A stretch of 34,403 nt of DNA. Source: an uncultured Oscillospiraceae bacterium (lineage in GTDB: Bacteria; Bacillota; Clostridia; Oscillospirales; Acutalibacteraceae). A program made the translations under genes and the position numbers. The notes under the pieces are model-generated. The model ran no database searches. It was not told where the DNA came from and saw nothing but the letters and a program-made list of their open reading frames with translations. Numbering within the stretch: the first letter of the stretch is position 1; each line of letters begins with the position of its first letter. The DNA lies in contig URQB01000022.1 of NCBI GenBank assembly GCA_900549825.1, positions 1 through 34,403 of the forward strand. The letters run 5' to 3'. Of the stretch, positions 1 through 7,636 are shown piece after piece.

Positions 1-173
1 CGCTGCCTGCAAAATGCAGGAAGTTACCGGCTATTTTTTTATTACGAAGCGAAGCAAGTAACAAAGCAGACTATGGCTGACTGATCGATCAAAGAGTTGC
101 CGCGGCCCTTAAGGCACAAGACGTGAGCGGCTATTTTTATGCAAGGGCGGAGGAAAGCGGTTCCGCCGGCACC

Positions 174-719
174 CTACAGCTCCAGTACATTTTCCGAATC
201 CTGTCCCGTGAGCAGGAGGACGGCGCATACGCTCAGCAGCTCGTAGCCGGAAAGCGGCGCGTGCAGGGCGATGCGCTTTTCACAGGGCTCCAGCGTACGG
301 CCGTCGAACGCGGTGATAGCGCGCTGGATGGTGACTACGGGGGTTGTATCCGAAATGCTGGAAAGCGTCAGTGTGTCCCGCGCGGTCAGGCCGCAGGTCA
401 GGGCGGTTGTGCCTGTGTGCAGCAGCATGCGCGCGGCGGCCTCGTTTTCTGTCTCCAGGATCGAGATAACGCCGTCTGAAAGGGAAAGCATGCTATTTTG
501 AACCGCCTGCCGGGATTTAAAAATGAGGATCGCCTGCTCCGCCTGGATGGAATCCAGGCGGCTGGTCTCATACAGGAGAAAGCGGGCCGGGCCGATGGCG
601 TATTGGGCGGCATGCGCCCCGCAGATATGAAGCACGCCTCCGTGACGCTCCAGAATCCGGCAAAGAGGGAGCCGGAGCGTCGCGTCATGATCCTCGCCCA
701 GCAAAAAAACAGGTATCAT
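174..719 (-). CDS. Conserved-looking hypothetical protein, 181 aa
   Basis: I do not recognise this family with confidence, so no function is given. The start at 719 is chosen because a purine-rich site (AGGGGG) lies about 7 bases upstream on the minus strand. The frame stays open to 1025, but no ribosome site precedes that longer start. The protein has no signal peptide or membrane segment. It alternates short hydrophobic strands with charged helices. Two stretches look conserved-protein-like: a C-G-L-T-A-R-D-T-L-T-L-S-S segment near residue 112, and a following segment ending in E-P-C-E. This pattern faintly recalls the nucleotide-binding core of Mur-type ligases, but no P-loop is visible, so that is only a hint. 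The gene stands alone and is divergent from the pseudokinase gene. That a real protein is encoded is fairly likely; its role is unknown. Confidence 0.6.
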   Translation of the reverse strand: MIPVFLLGEDHDATLRLPLCRILERHGGVLHICGAHAAQYAIGPARFLLYETSRLDSIQAEQAILIFKSRQAVQNSMLSLSDGVISILETENEAAARMLLHTGTTALTCGLTARDTLTLSSISDTTPVVTIQRAITAFDGRTLEPCEKRIALHAPLSGYELLSVCAVLLLTGQDSENVLEL

Positions 720-1193
720 TCTGCTGCCCCCTGCAAACAGTTTCCAAATATTTGATCTGCTGTTCGATAGTCTGGGCAGGATCGGATCAAATATGCATTC
801 AAGAGGCGAGTCAGCGCTCTGATTCGGGTTTTCCGCAGGTTCCTGCCCGCCGCCGATGTGCTCGACACCGTGGAGCGGCTGCATTCGCTCATACATCCGG
901 CCGGTGATCCCGGCGGCTCCGACGGATTTCTGCGGGGAGGCGGGTACCTGTTCCCCCGGATTGACCGTACAGAGATAAACAGCCGGTTCAGCCATGCTGG
1001 GTACAGGATCATATTGTCCTGCCATGCGGAGAATATAAAATCGAATCCTCCCGCGTTAAAAGATATGGCGCCGTCATCAGCTTCCGCGCATGGAATATAT
1101 CCGATTGTTCTTATTGGGTACAAGCTGTGTATGTGCTCAGGCAAAGAATGGGCCGCAGATGCAGCCTCGAAGCATGGCGAGAGGGCGGCTTGC
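720..1193. other. Intergenic stretch with no recognised gene
   Basis: About 470 bases lie between the start of the hypothetical gene and the promoter of the pseudokinase gene. Two minus-strand frames stay open here, one running to 1144 and one being the upstream extension of the hypothetical gene to 1025. Neither has a ribosome-binding site and neither product resembles a known family. I see no tRNA, repeat array or clear hairpin. It may hold the promoter and leader of the minus-strand gene, but I could not pick one out. Confidence 0.35.
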
Positions 1194-1223
1194 TTGACAA
1201 TAGTAAGCGGAATTTGATATGAT
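1194..1223 (+). promoter_or_regulatory. Sigma-A type promoter for the pseudokinase gene
   Basis: TTGACA at 1194-1199 and TATGAT at 1218-1223 are separated by 18 bases, a near-consensus housekeeping promoter. It leaves a 5' leader of about 140 bases before the gene start at 1374. The leader contains an inverted repeat, AGGCGA with TCGCCT, around 1315-1345. Whether that structure regulates anything cannot be told from sequence. Confidence 0.7.
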
Positions 1224-1373
1224 ACTTTTTAGATAAAAAATTTCTGCCGCTTTTGCCCGTTCTTTATGAGGGAAGAGGCGGTATTGGCCGCATTTTCCGG
1301 ATCCGTCTGCATAAAGGCGAATTGTTTCAGGGTCCGCACTCGCCTGATGGGAGCATAAAGAGGAGTGACCAAA

Positions 1374-3038
1374 ATGATGAATACAGATCATCTGTGTATG
1401 AGCTGTATGCGTGAGATCGGCGACGAGACGCAGTGCCCTTACTGCGGATTTCTTGCCGATACGCTGCAGCTCGCGCCATATCTGCCTCTGCGCACAGTCG
1501 TGGCGGAGCGCTATCTGGCGGGAAGGCTGCTCGATTACAATGGCGACGGCGCCACCTATATGGGCTGGGATCTGGAGATGAATACGCCGGTGACCATCCG
1601 GGAATTTTTGCCGGATGCGATCGCTCAGCGCGGCGAAGATTTGACGCTCGCACCTATGGCGGGATGCGAGATTACATATCGTGACTGTTATCAGAGCTTT
1701 CTGGAATTATGGCGCAAACTCGCGCGCATGCGCGGCCTGTCCGCCCTGATTCTGGTTTTTGATATTGTTGAGGATCACGGAACGGCATATGCGGTTTCTG
1801 AATATATGGAAGGTGTCACCCTGCGGGAGTATCTCCTGCGCAGCCCCTCCGGCTATCTTTCATGGGAGCAGGCGCGAATTCTGTTTATGCCGGTGCTCTC
1901 TACGCTTGGCACGCTGCACAGCGCTGGAATCATCCACCGCGGCATTTCTCCCACGACACTGCTCGTCGGGAAAAACGGGAAAATGCGGATTACGGGCTTC
2001 AGTATCTGGCAGGCGCGTACCGCGCGCGGGGATTTGACGGCGCAGCTTTTTCCGGGCTATGCCGCGATCGAGCAGTATGGGTTTGAGGGGCAGCAGGGCC
2101 CCTGGACTGATATCTACGCCTTTTGTGCAGTGCTTTACCGGACGCTGATCGGCAGTACGCCGCTGGAGGCTACCTCCCGTGTGACGAATGACCGGCTGAT
2201 GGTGCCCGGAAAATTTGCAGAGCAGCTTCCCGCATATGTCATCAATGCGCTGATGAACGGCCTGCAGATTCTCCCAGAGGACCGCACACGGGCGGTGGAG
2301 CAGCTGCGCGCGGAGCTTTCGGCCTCCCCCGGCGCGTCTACTGCCGCGATCGCTTATGCAGGGAAGGAAGACACACCGCATCAAGAGCCCGCAGGCCACG
2401 AGCAGAAGAAAAAGGCTTCCAGCTCCAAAACAGCGCTGATCGCCGGGCTTGCCAGCGTTGCGGTCTGCCTTTTTATCTTCGCAATCCTTGCCGTAACCGT
2501 CTGGCGGGACGATCTGGGCCTGGTTTTTAAAGGCAGCGACGAGACTGTGCTCGGCTCCGACGTGGCGGAGCTGGTTCAGGTTCCGGATTTTACGGGCCGG
2601 AACTATAACAATATTATAAGCGACAAAAGCTATATGAATTATTTTGTATTCGAGACAGAGTATCAGGACAGCGACACGCGTGGAAAAGACGTTGTTATTT
2701 CGCAGGATATCGCTTATGGCACAGAGGTCCCCAAAGGAACAAAGATCAAATTGGTCATCAGCAGCGGGAATGAAGAAATTACGCTTCCGGATTTTCGGGG
2801 GCAGAATTATGCCACCGTTAAATTGAAACTGGAAGAGATGGGTTTCCAATGCCGTGCAATTTTAGAGAAAAACAGCGATCCGGAACGCGCCGGCAAGGTT
2901 GCCGAGATGATTACGGCGCCGGATAAATCCTATAAAAAAGGCACGGAAATCTATTTGAAGGTCTGGGGCGAGGTCCAGACAGAAGAAGCGTCGAAAATTA
3001 TTATAACAGTCGTGCCGGATGATTCCTCCGGCACATAA
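1374..3038 (+). CDS. Membrane pseudokinase with N-terminal zinc ribbon and two PASTA repeats
   Basis: The order is a four-cysteine zinc ribbon (Cys 8, 11, 21, 24), a protein-kinase fold (about residues 38-315), a charged linker, one membrane helix (about 353-377) and an extracytoplasmic tail with two PASTA-like repeats. Family kinases of this layout (PrkC/PknB type) sense peptidoglycan through PASTA and phosphorylate Ser/Thr. Here the catalytic residues are replaced: the HRD motif reads H-R-G (188-190), the following Asn is Thr, the DFG motif reads G-F-S (208-210), and the usual VAIK lysine is Arg (V-T-I-R, Arg 76). I infer a pseudokinase that signals or scaffolds without normal phosphotransfer. 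The ATG at 1374 is preferred over the GTG at 1365 because AGGAG lies 8 bases upstream. The GNAT gene follows 22 bases downstream and may be co-transcribed. Confidence 0.85.
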   Translation: MMNTDHLCMSCMREIGDETQCPYCGFLADTLQLAPYLPLRTVVAERYLAGRLLDYNGDGATYMGWDLEMNTPVTIREFLPDAIAQRGEDLTLAPMAGCEITYRDCYQSFLELWRKLARMRGLSALILVFDIVEDHGTAYAVSEYMEGVTLREYLLRSPSGYLSWEQARILFMPVLSTLGTLHSAGIIHRGISPTTLLVGKNGKMRITGFSIWQARTARGDLTAQLFPGYAAIEQYGFEGQQGPWTDIYAFCAVLYRTLIGSTPLEATSRVTNDRLMVPGKFAEQLPAYVINALMNGLQILPEDRTRAVEQLRAELSASPGASTAAIAYAGKEDTPHQEPAGHEQKKKASSSKTALIAGLASVAVCLFIFAILAVTVWRDDLGLVFKGSDETVLGSDVAELVQVPDFTGRNYNNIISDKSYMNYFVFETEYQDSDTRGKDVVISQDIAYGTEVPKGTKIKLVISSGNEEITLPDFRGQNYATVKLKLEEMGFQCRAILEKNSDPERAGKVAEMITAPDKSYKKGTEIYLKVWGEVQTEEASKIIITVVPDDSSGT

Positions 3039-3060
3039 GCGGAGAAGGGAACGGTTTTGT

Positions 3061-3507
3061 ATGGTCATCCGCGCTTTTACGCCGGCAGACAGGGAATGTT
3101 ATCTTGCCATGGGCCGGGATTTTTATGCCGGGGAGGGGACGTTGTTCCCAATCTCCGATCAAAAGCTGATCGATACCTTTGATTGCCTGATGCGGGGCGA
3201 GCCGGGTTTGCGCGGCTGTATCCTGGAGCATGAAGGGCGGGTAGTCGGCTATGCGCTGTTGGTTTTTTACTGGAGCTGTGAGGCGGGCGGCCAAACGGTT
3301 CAGCTTGAGGAGCTTTATCTCTCCGGCCAGGTACGTGGCTGCGGGCTCGGCTCGCAGTTCATGGAATGGCTGCTGCGGGAGTATGCCGGGAGTGCGAAGC
3401 GGTTTCGCCTGGAGGTTTGCCCGCGCAATCAGCGTGTCAAAAAGCTGTATGAGCGTTATGGCTTTGAAATGTTGCCGTATGAACAGATGGTGCTCGATAT
3501 GGAATAA
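3061..3507 (+). CDS. GNAT-family N-acetyltransferase, 148 aa
   Basis: This is a compact acyl-CoA-dependent acetyltransferase of the GNAT superfamily. The N-terminus (M-V-I-R-A-F-T-P-A-D) is the usual first strand. The acetyl-CoA pyrophosphate loop V-R-G-C-G-L-G-S sits near residue 100, after the L-E-E-L-Y-L strand. The C-terminus has the usual R-L-E-V-C-P-R-N ... L-Y-E-R-Y-G-F-E pattern. The length is normal for a single GNAT domain. The start at 3061 is chosen over the upstream 3019 frame start because GNAT homology begins exactly there and a GGAGAAGGGA stretch lies upstream. The acceptor substrate cannot be predicted. The gene follows the pseudokinase gene closely and converges on feoB across a hairpin terminator. 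Confidence 0.85.
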   Translation: MVIRAFTPADRECYLAMGRDFYAGEGTLFPISDQKLIDTFDCLMRGEPGLRGCILEHEGRVVGYALLVFYWSCEAGGQTVQLEELYLSGQVRGCGLGSQFMEWLLREYAGSAKRFRLEVCPRNQRVKKLYERYGFEMLPYEQMVLDME

Positions 3508-3562
3508 GATTGGAACCGTTCTCTCCGTCCCTCAGCTAAGCGGGCGGCGTTTTTTGAAAAAG

Positions 3563-3595
3563 AGGCAGGCTGCCGGAATTCCCGGGAGCCTGCCT
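3563..3595 (-). terminator. Hairpin terminator between the GNAT gene and feoB
   Basis: A 9-bp stem, AGGCAGGCT (3563-3571) with AGCCTGCCT (3587-3595), lies between two converging genes. Read on the minus strand the stem is followed by a T-rich run (CTTTTTCAAAAAA), so it best serves feoB. On the plus strand a weaker pyrimidine run follows, so it may act both ways. Confidence 0.7.
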
Positions 3596-3619
3596 TCCTT
3601 TGTCTCTTTGAGAGCGTTA

Positions 3620-5779
3620 TCACGCCAAGCCTGTGATCCGCGCAAAAAACGTTACCAGCATGCAAACCGCCATACCCGTCAGCGTGGGAATCAGGAAGGC
3701 GGCCGCCGTCCATTTCCAGCTCCCGGTCTCTTTATGAATGGTCAGGCAGGTGGTGGAGCAGGGCCAGTGCAGGAGGGAAAAGAGCATCGTGCATACCGCG
3801 GTCAGCCACGTCCAGCCGTTGGCGACGAGCAGCTCCCGCAGGGCGGCGTAGCTTTCAAAATCGATGATATGCCCCGTTGCCATATACGCCATCAGGATGA
3901 TGGGGATGACGATTTCATTCGCAGGAAAACCGAGGATGAAGGCAAAGAGGATCACCCCGTCGAGCCCCATCAGACGGGCGAGCGGGTCAAGAAAATGTGC
4001 GCAGTGCATCAGAAGGCTCACTCCGCCGATCTGAACGTTGGCGGCCAGCCAGATGATGAGCCCAGCGGGGGCGGCCACGGCTACGGCGCGCCCCAGGACG
4101 AAGAGCGTGCGGTCAAAAATCGAGCGTATGACGACTTTGCCGATCTGCGGGCGGCGATAGGGGGGAAGCTCCAGGGTAAACGAGGATGGAATCCCCTTCA
4201 GAATCGTTCCCGACAGCAGCCGGGAAACCAGAAAGGTGATAGCAACCCCAAGCACGATCACGCCGACGAGCATGAGCGCGGATACGGCTGATTGCAGAGG
4301 CGCGATGACACCGCCCACGAAAAACATGGTGATCAGGGCGATGATCGTCGGCAGCCTCCCGTTGCAGGGGGCGAAATTGTTGGTCAGGATCGCGATCAGG
4401 CGCTCACGGGGCGAGTCGATGATCCGGCAGCCGATGACGCCGGCGGCATTACAGCCGAAGCCCATGCAGATCGTCAGCGCCTGCTTCCCGCAGGCATGCG
4501 CCTTTTGAAAATGATGATCCAGGTTGAAGGCGACACGCGGAAGGTATCCAAAATCTTCTAGAAGAGTAAATAACGGAAAGAAGATCGCCATTGGCGGCAG
4601 CATCACGGATACCACCCATGCAAGCACCCTGTAAACGCCCTGCACCAACAGCCCTTCCACCCAGGGCGGTGTCCCGAGCCACAGGAAAAATTCCGTCAGA
4701 CGGTCGCCGATCCAGAACAGCCCCGCAGACAGCCATTGGGAAGGGTAATTTGCTCCGGTGATCGTCAGCCAGAAGATCAGCCCCAGCAGCAGAAGCATGA
4801 CAGGCAACCCCGTCCAACGGTTTGTGAAGAGCTTGTCGAGCCGCCTGTCGCGGGCATCGTAATTCTTGCGCTGATAGGTGATGACTCCGCGGCAGGCGTG
4901 TTCCGCCGCACGGACGAGGCCAGAGACGATCTTATCCTGGATGCGCGCCTGCGACAGGCCATACCGCTCAAACAGGCTGGAAAGCTCCGCGAGCTTTTTC
5001 TGAATCGCTGTGTCCTGTGCCAGGTCAAATCCGAGGTATTCGGCAAGGGGCTTCCGGAGGCTTTCGTCCGCATCCAGCAGCCGCAGGGCGATCCAGCGGC
5101 TGCTTACCGGCTTCCCCACCCCTGCAATTTTTTGCTCGATCACAGGCGTAAGCACGGAAAGCGCTTCTTCAATCGGAGTGATATAAGATACCTGAACCGG
5201 CCCGGCAGAGGCTTCTCCGGCCGCCGTTCGGCTCATCTGCTCTGTCAGCTCCTGAAGCCCTTTTCCGCTGCGGGCGCTCGCGCCGAGCACCGGTACACCG
5301 AGGGCTTTTTCCAGCTCAGCGAGGTCAATTTGAATGCCCTTGCGCCGGGCTTCGTCCATGAGGTTGACGCAGACGACTACATGCGACGTAATTTCGATGG
5401 TTTGCAAAACGAGATTCAGGTTCCGTTCCAGGCAGGTTGCATCGCATACCACGACGACTGCGTCCGCACCGCCGAAGCAGATGAAATTGCGCGCCACCTC
5501 TTCCTCTGCGGAGTGCGCCATCAGGGAGTATGTACCGGGCAGGTCTACAATGATATATCCCGTATCCTTGTAGACATGCCGGCCCTGCGCGCTGGCTACT
5601 GTTTTCCCGGGCCAATTCCCTGTGTGCTGGTTCATGCCGGTCAGAGCGTTGAAGACCGTGCTCTTGCCGACGTTCGGGTTGCCCGCGAGTGCAATGACGC
5701 GGTCGCTCTCCACTTCCTTTTCAATAATCAGCGGGCCGTCCACCGGCTCGCCCTTGTGTGAATTTCGAGTCAATCCCAT
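3620..5779 (-). CDS. feoB: Ferrous iron transporter FeoB, 719 aa
   Basis: FeoB imports Fe(II) across the cytoplasmic membrane using a GTPase-coupled permease. The N-terminal G domain shows G1 G-N-P-N-V-G-K-S (33-40), G3 D-L-P-G (79-82) and G4 N-L-M-D (139-142), followed by a helical spacer region. The C-terminal half carries many membrane helices and the conserved Cys-containing gate segments, such as G-F-G-C-N-A-A-G-V and N-N-F-A-P-C-N-G-R. The length is typical for the family. The start at 5779 is chosen because AAAGGAG lies 9 bases upstream; the reading frame continues to 5950 but that part overlaps feoA. It lies 62 bases downstream of feoA on the same strand, the classic feoAB order. No feoC-like gene follows. 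Confidence 0.96.
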   Translation of the reverse strand: MGLTRNSHKGEPVDGPLIIEKEVESDRVIALAGNPNVGKSTVFNALTGMNQHTGNWPGKTVASAQGRHVYKDTGYIIVDLPGTYSLMAHSAEEEVARNFICFGGADAVVVVCDATCLERNLNLVLQTIEITSHVVVCVNLMDEARRKGIQIDLAELEKALGVPVLGASARSGKGLQELTEQMSRTAAGEASAGPVQVSYITPIEEALSVLTPVIEQKIAGVGKPVSSRWIALRLLDADESLRKPLAEYLGFDLAQDTAIQKKLAELSSLFERYGLSQARIQDKIVSGLVRAAEHACRGVITYQRKNYDARDRRLDKLFTNRWTGLPVMLLLLGLIFWLTITGANYPSQWLSAGLFWIGDRLTEFFLWLGTPPWVEGLLVQGVYRVLAWVVSVMLPPMAIFFPLFTLLEDFGYLPRVAFNLDHHFQKAHACGKQALTICMGFGCNAAGVIGCRIIDSPRERLIAILTNNFAPCNGRLPTIIALITMFFVGGVIAPLQSAVSALMLVGVIVLGVAITFLVSRLLSGTILKGIPSSFTLELPPYRRPQIGKVVIRSIFDRTLFVLGRAVAVAAPAGLIIWLAANVQIGGVSLLMHCAHFLDPLARLMGLDGVILFAFILGFPANEIVIPIILMAYMATGHIIDFESYAALRELLVANGWTWLTAVCTMLFSLLHWPCSTTCLTIHKETGSWKWTAAAFLIPTLTGMAVCMLVTFFARITGLA

Positions 5780-5841
5780 AAAAAACCGCTCCTTTATGAT
5801 GTGCTTCATCGGGCTGTGTCCAGGCGGCACGCGGGTACGAA

Positions 5842-6078
5842 TCAGCTCAGATGAACCATGACGCGGCCGGAATCCTCCCGGCGCAGGGCGATGACTGCGC
5901 CGCGGATCAGGTAGGCCACCGGGTCTCCGGACGGGCTTTTCTGCAGGCATTCCACGGGAGTACCTTCAATCAGGCCGATATCCTGCATCCGTCTTCGGAT
6001 GCTGCCGTTGAGGCGAAGCTCTTCTACGCGGGCTGTCTGCCCGACAGGGAGCTTGTCGAGTGAATCTATGTTATGCAT
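5842..6078 (-). CDS. feoA: FeoA, SH3-like ferrous iron transport accessory protein, 78 aa
   Basis: FeoA is a small cytoplasmic SH3-like protein that accompanies FeoB and is thought to modulate its activity. The family pattern is clear: a L-P-V-G-Q-T-A-R-V opening strand, the R-R-M-Q-D-I-G-L-I-E-G-T-P-V core, and the A-Y-L-I-R-G-A-V-I-A-L-R-R-E-D ending strand. Length fits the family. The start at 6078 has AAAGGAG about 9 bases upstream. It is the first gene of the feoAB unit, and the leader in front of it contains a terminator-like hairpin. Confidence 0.95.
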   Translation of the reverse strand: MHNIDSLDKLPVGQTARVEELRLNGSIRRRMQDIGLIEGTPVECLQKSPSGDPVAYLIRGAVIALRREDSGRVMVHLS

Positions 6079-6109
6079 GAGAAGAATCTCCTTTGCTGAT
6101 TGATGATGG

Positions 6110-6166
6110 AAAAAGAGAGCAGACCGGAGCGGACGGAATGGTACCGCTTGAAAATGGTCTGCTCTC
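6110..6166 (-). terminator. Terminator-like hairpin in the feoAB leader
   Basis: On the minus strand an 11-bp perfect stem, GAGAGCAGACC (6166-6156) with GGTCTGCTCTC (6125-6115), encloses a shorter inner stem (AGCGG/CCGCT). It is followed at once by TTTTT (6114-6110). That is the form of an intrinsic terminator, yet it lies about 30 bases before the feoA start, with no other minus-strand gene upstream inside the window. It is therefore a candidate attenuator. I found no match to a riboswitch consensus I know and no convincing Fur box. Confidence 0.6.
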
Positions 6167-6173
6167 GATATTT

Positions 6174-6202
6174 AGTATATGGGGGAGGGGATAAAATGTG
6201 AG
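6174..6202 (-). promoter_or_regulatory. feoA: Possible feoAB promoter
   Basis: On the minus strand CTCACA (6202-6197) and TATACT (6179-6174) are 17 bases apart. The -10 is good and the -35 matches four of six consensus positions. If real, transcription would begin close to the first base of the leader hairpin at 6166, leaving no room for an upstream aptamer. A promoter further upstream remains possible. Confidence 0.35.
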
Positions 6203-6296
6203 ATACATTTTTCAGACTGGTATTTTCTAATTCTGGGAAACATTTTGCAAAAAACCTCCTATATGGTCTGATATACGTATGTTTTGCTATTTTCAG

Positions 6297-6325
6297 TTGA
6301 AAAAACGGTGTAAATAGGCTATAAT
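6297..6325 (+). promoter_or_regulatory. Strong promoter of the polysaccharide cassette
   Basis: TTGAAA (6297-6302) and TATAAT (6320-6325) are separated by exactly 17 bases. It is the only clear promoter ahead of the glycosyltransferase gene at 6404, and the following genes abut or overlap, so it probably drives the whole cassette. The leader is about 70 bases long. Confidence 0.75.
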
Positions 6326-6352
6326 ACAACACAATTGATGATTGGGAGTAAA

Positions 6353-6407
6353 ATGACAAAGGTTTGAACAAGCATTTCAATTGGATTGGGGTAAGATGTT
6401 TTTGTGA
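6353..6407 (+). other. Two mini-ORFs in the cassette leader
   Basis: ATG at 6353 with GGGAG four bases upstream opens a four-codon frame (M-T-K-V-stop, to 6367). A second ATG at 6396, with TTGGGG upstream, opens a three-codon frame (M-F-L-stop) whose TGA at 6405-6407 overlaps the GTG start at 6404. The two initiation regions look like copies of one another (6332-6355 and 6377-6398). Either mini-ORF could be fortuitous. Confidence 0.3.
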
Positions 6408-7636
6408 AAATTTTAATTGTAGGGCAGTATTACTATCCGGATAATTTTAGAATAAATGATATATCCAAGGAGCTTTCCAAAAGAGGGCACCAGGTAACTG
6501 TTCTTACCGGGCTTCCGGATTATACAACAGGAAGAGTGCCTAGAGAATATAGATTTTGTCGCCGCAGAAGGGAAATAATTGACGGAGTGGAAGTCATTCG
6601 GGTACCGATTATTGCACGGCGTACTGGAGTGGCCTGCAGGGCTGTTAATTATCTTAGTTTTCTGATCACTTCAACGGTCTACGCTTGGTTTGCCAGGAAA
6701 GATTATGATATTATTTTTTCTTACCAATCTTCGCCAGTTACGATGGCCAATGCGGCTGTTGCGATGAAAAGAAGGAGCTGCAAAAAGTTATTCTTATATT
6801 GTTTGGATATATGGCCGGAATGCTTGAAGGTTTGGAATATATCTGAGAGGTCTATATTATTTCGTGTGCTTCACCGATATAGCGAATGGATTTATCGTCA
6901 ATGCGACCTGATTGGAGTTACTTCACGCCCTTTTATCAATTATCTGACTGAAACGAATCATGTAGAACCGGAGAAGCTTGTTTATATTCCGCAGCATTCG
7001 GATGATGTATTCATCTCGAATTCGCCTGATTGTACTGTCAAAGAATCTGTGGTTCGTTTTGCTTTTGGCGGAAATATTGGAAGTGCTCAGGATGTGGAAT
7101 GCATTATCCGGGCAGTTCATCATTTATCTGATTTGAAGCATTTTGAAGTTCATATCTATGGCGACGGTTCAGACCTTGAAAACTGCATTCAGTTGGCGAA
7201 TCAGCTGCATGAGGAGAAGAAAATTATTTTTCACGGCCGTGTTTCGGGCGATGAATTGATCCAGGAATATGAAAATGTGGATGCTTTTTTGCTCACTTTG
7301 AAGGGTGATAATGCAGTCGGGATGACGATGCCTGCCAAACTGCAAGAATATATGGCTCTAGGGAAGCCTGTATTTGCGGCGATTGATGGTGCGGCTGTTC
7401 AGGTAATTGATCATGCAAAATGCGGGATGGTGGCAAAAGCATCTGATGACCAGGGCTTGGCTGCCAATATGCGCGAATATATTCAGGCGCCGGAGCGTTA
7501 TCGTGATCTTGGAGCGAACGCTCGGTGCTATTATGAAGAACATTTCACAAAAGATGTATTTATAGATAAACTGGAAAAAATATTTATCGAGTTGAAGGAT
7601 GGAAGAGAATTATGTTTGAAGGGAAAACTTTATTGA
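6404..7636 (+). CDS. GT4 glycosyltransferase, WbuB-like, 410 aa
   Basis: This is a retaining GT-B glycosyltransferase of family GT4 expected to add one sugar to the lipid-linked repeat unit on the cytoplasmic face. The N-terminus (M-K-I-L-I-V-G-Q-Y-Y-Y-P-D-N-F-R-I-N-D-I) and the V-L-T-G-L-P-D-Y segment follow the WbuB/WcaI-like pattern. The C-terminal Rossmann domain (from about residue 220, F-A-F-G-G-N-I-G) carries the donor site, with a P-A-K-L-Q-E-Y-M-A-L-G-K-P-V segment near 325. Start is GTG at 6404; a GGGG stretch lies about 12 bases upstream. The 3' end overlaps capE by 25 bases. In enterobacterial clusters a WbuB-type enzyme accompanies the three L-FucNAc synthesis genes, so L-FucNAc is a reasonable but unproven donor sugar. 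Confidence 0.85.
   Translation: MKILIVGQYYYPDNFRINDISKELSKRGHQVTVLTGLPDYTTGRVPREYRFCRRRREIIDGVEVIRVPIIARRTGVACRAVNYLSFLITSTVYAWFARKDYDIIFSYQSSPVTMANAAVAMKRRSCKKLFLYCLDIWPECLKVWNISERSILFRVLHRYSEWIYRQCDLIGVTSRPFINYLTETNHVEPEKLVYIPQHSDDVFISNSPDCTVKESVVRFAFGGNIGSAQDVECIIRAVHHLSDLKHFEVHIYGDGSDLENCIQLANQLHEEKKIIFHGRVSGDELIQEYENVDAFLLTLKGDNAVGMTMPAKLQEYMALGKPVFAAIDGAAVQVIDHAKCGMVAKASDDQGLAANMREYIQAPERYRDLGANARCYYEEHFTKDVFIDKLEKIFIELKDGRELCLKGKLY

Noticed and set aside
1..84. Possible 3' end of a plus-strand gene entering the window
   Set aside because: The frame from base 1 to a TGA at 82-84 is open, but 27 codons with no recognisable motif are not enough to call a gene.
716..1144. A 142-codon minus-strand frame upstream of the hypothetical gene
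   Set aside because: The first 60 residues look somewhat protein-like, but there is no ribosome site and the rest is Arg/Ser-rich. Not supported as a gene.
1860..2849. A 329-codon open frame on the minus strand
   Set aside because: It is opposite the pseudokinase gene, whose domains are unmistakable; the antisense product resembles nothing.
4736..5761. A 341-codon open frame on the plus strand
   Set aside because: It is the antisense of feoB, with no ribosome site and no family resemblance.
6079..6300. Fur box or known iron riboswitch ahead of feoA
   Set aside because: No sequence close to the Fur inverted-repeat consensus or to a four-way-junction metal riboswitch was seen. Only the terminator-like hairpin is supported.
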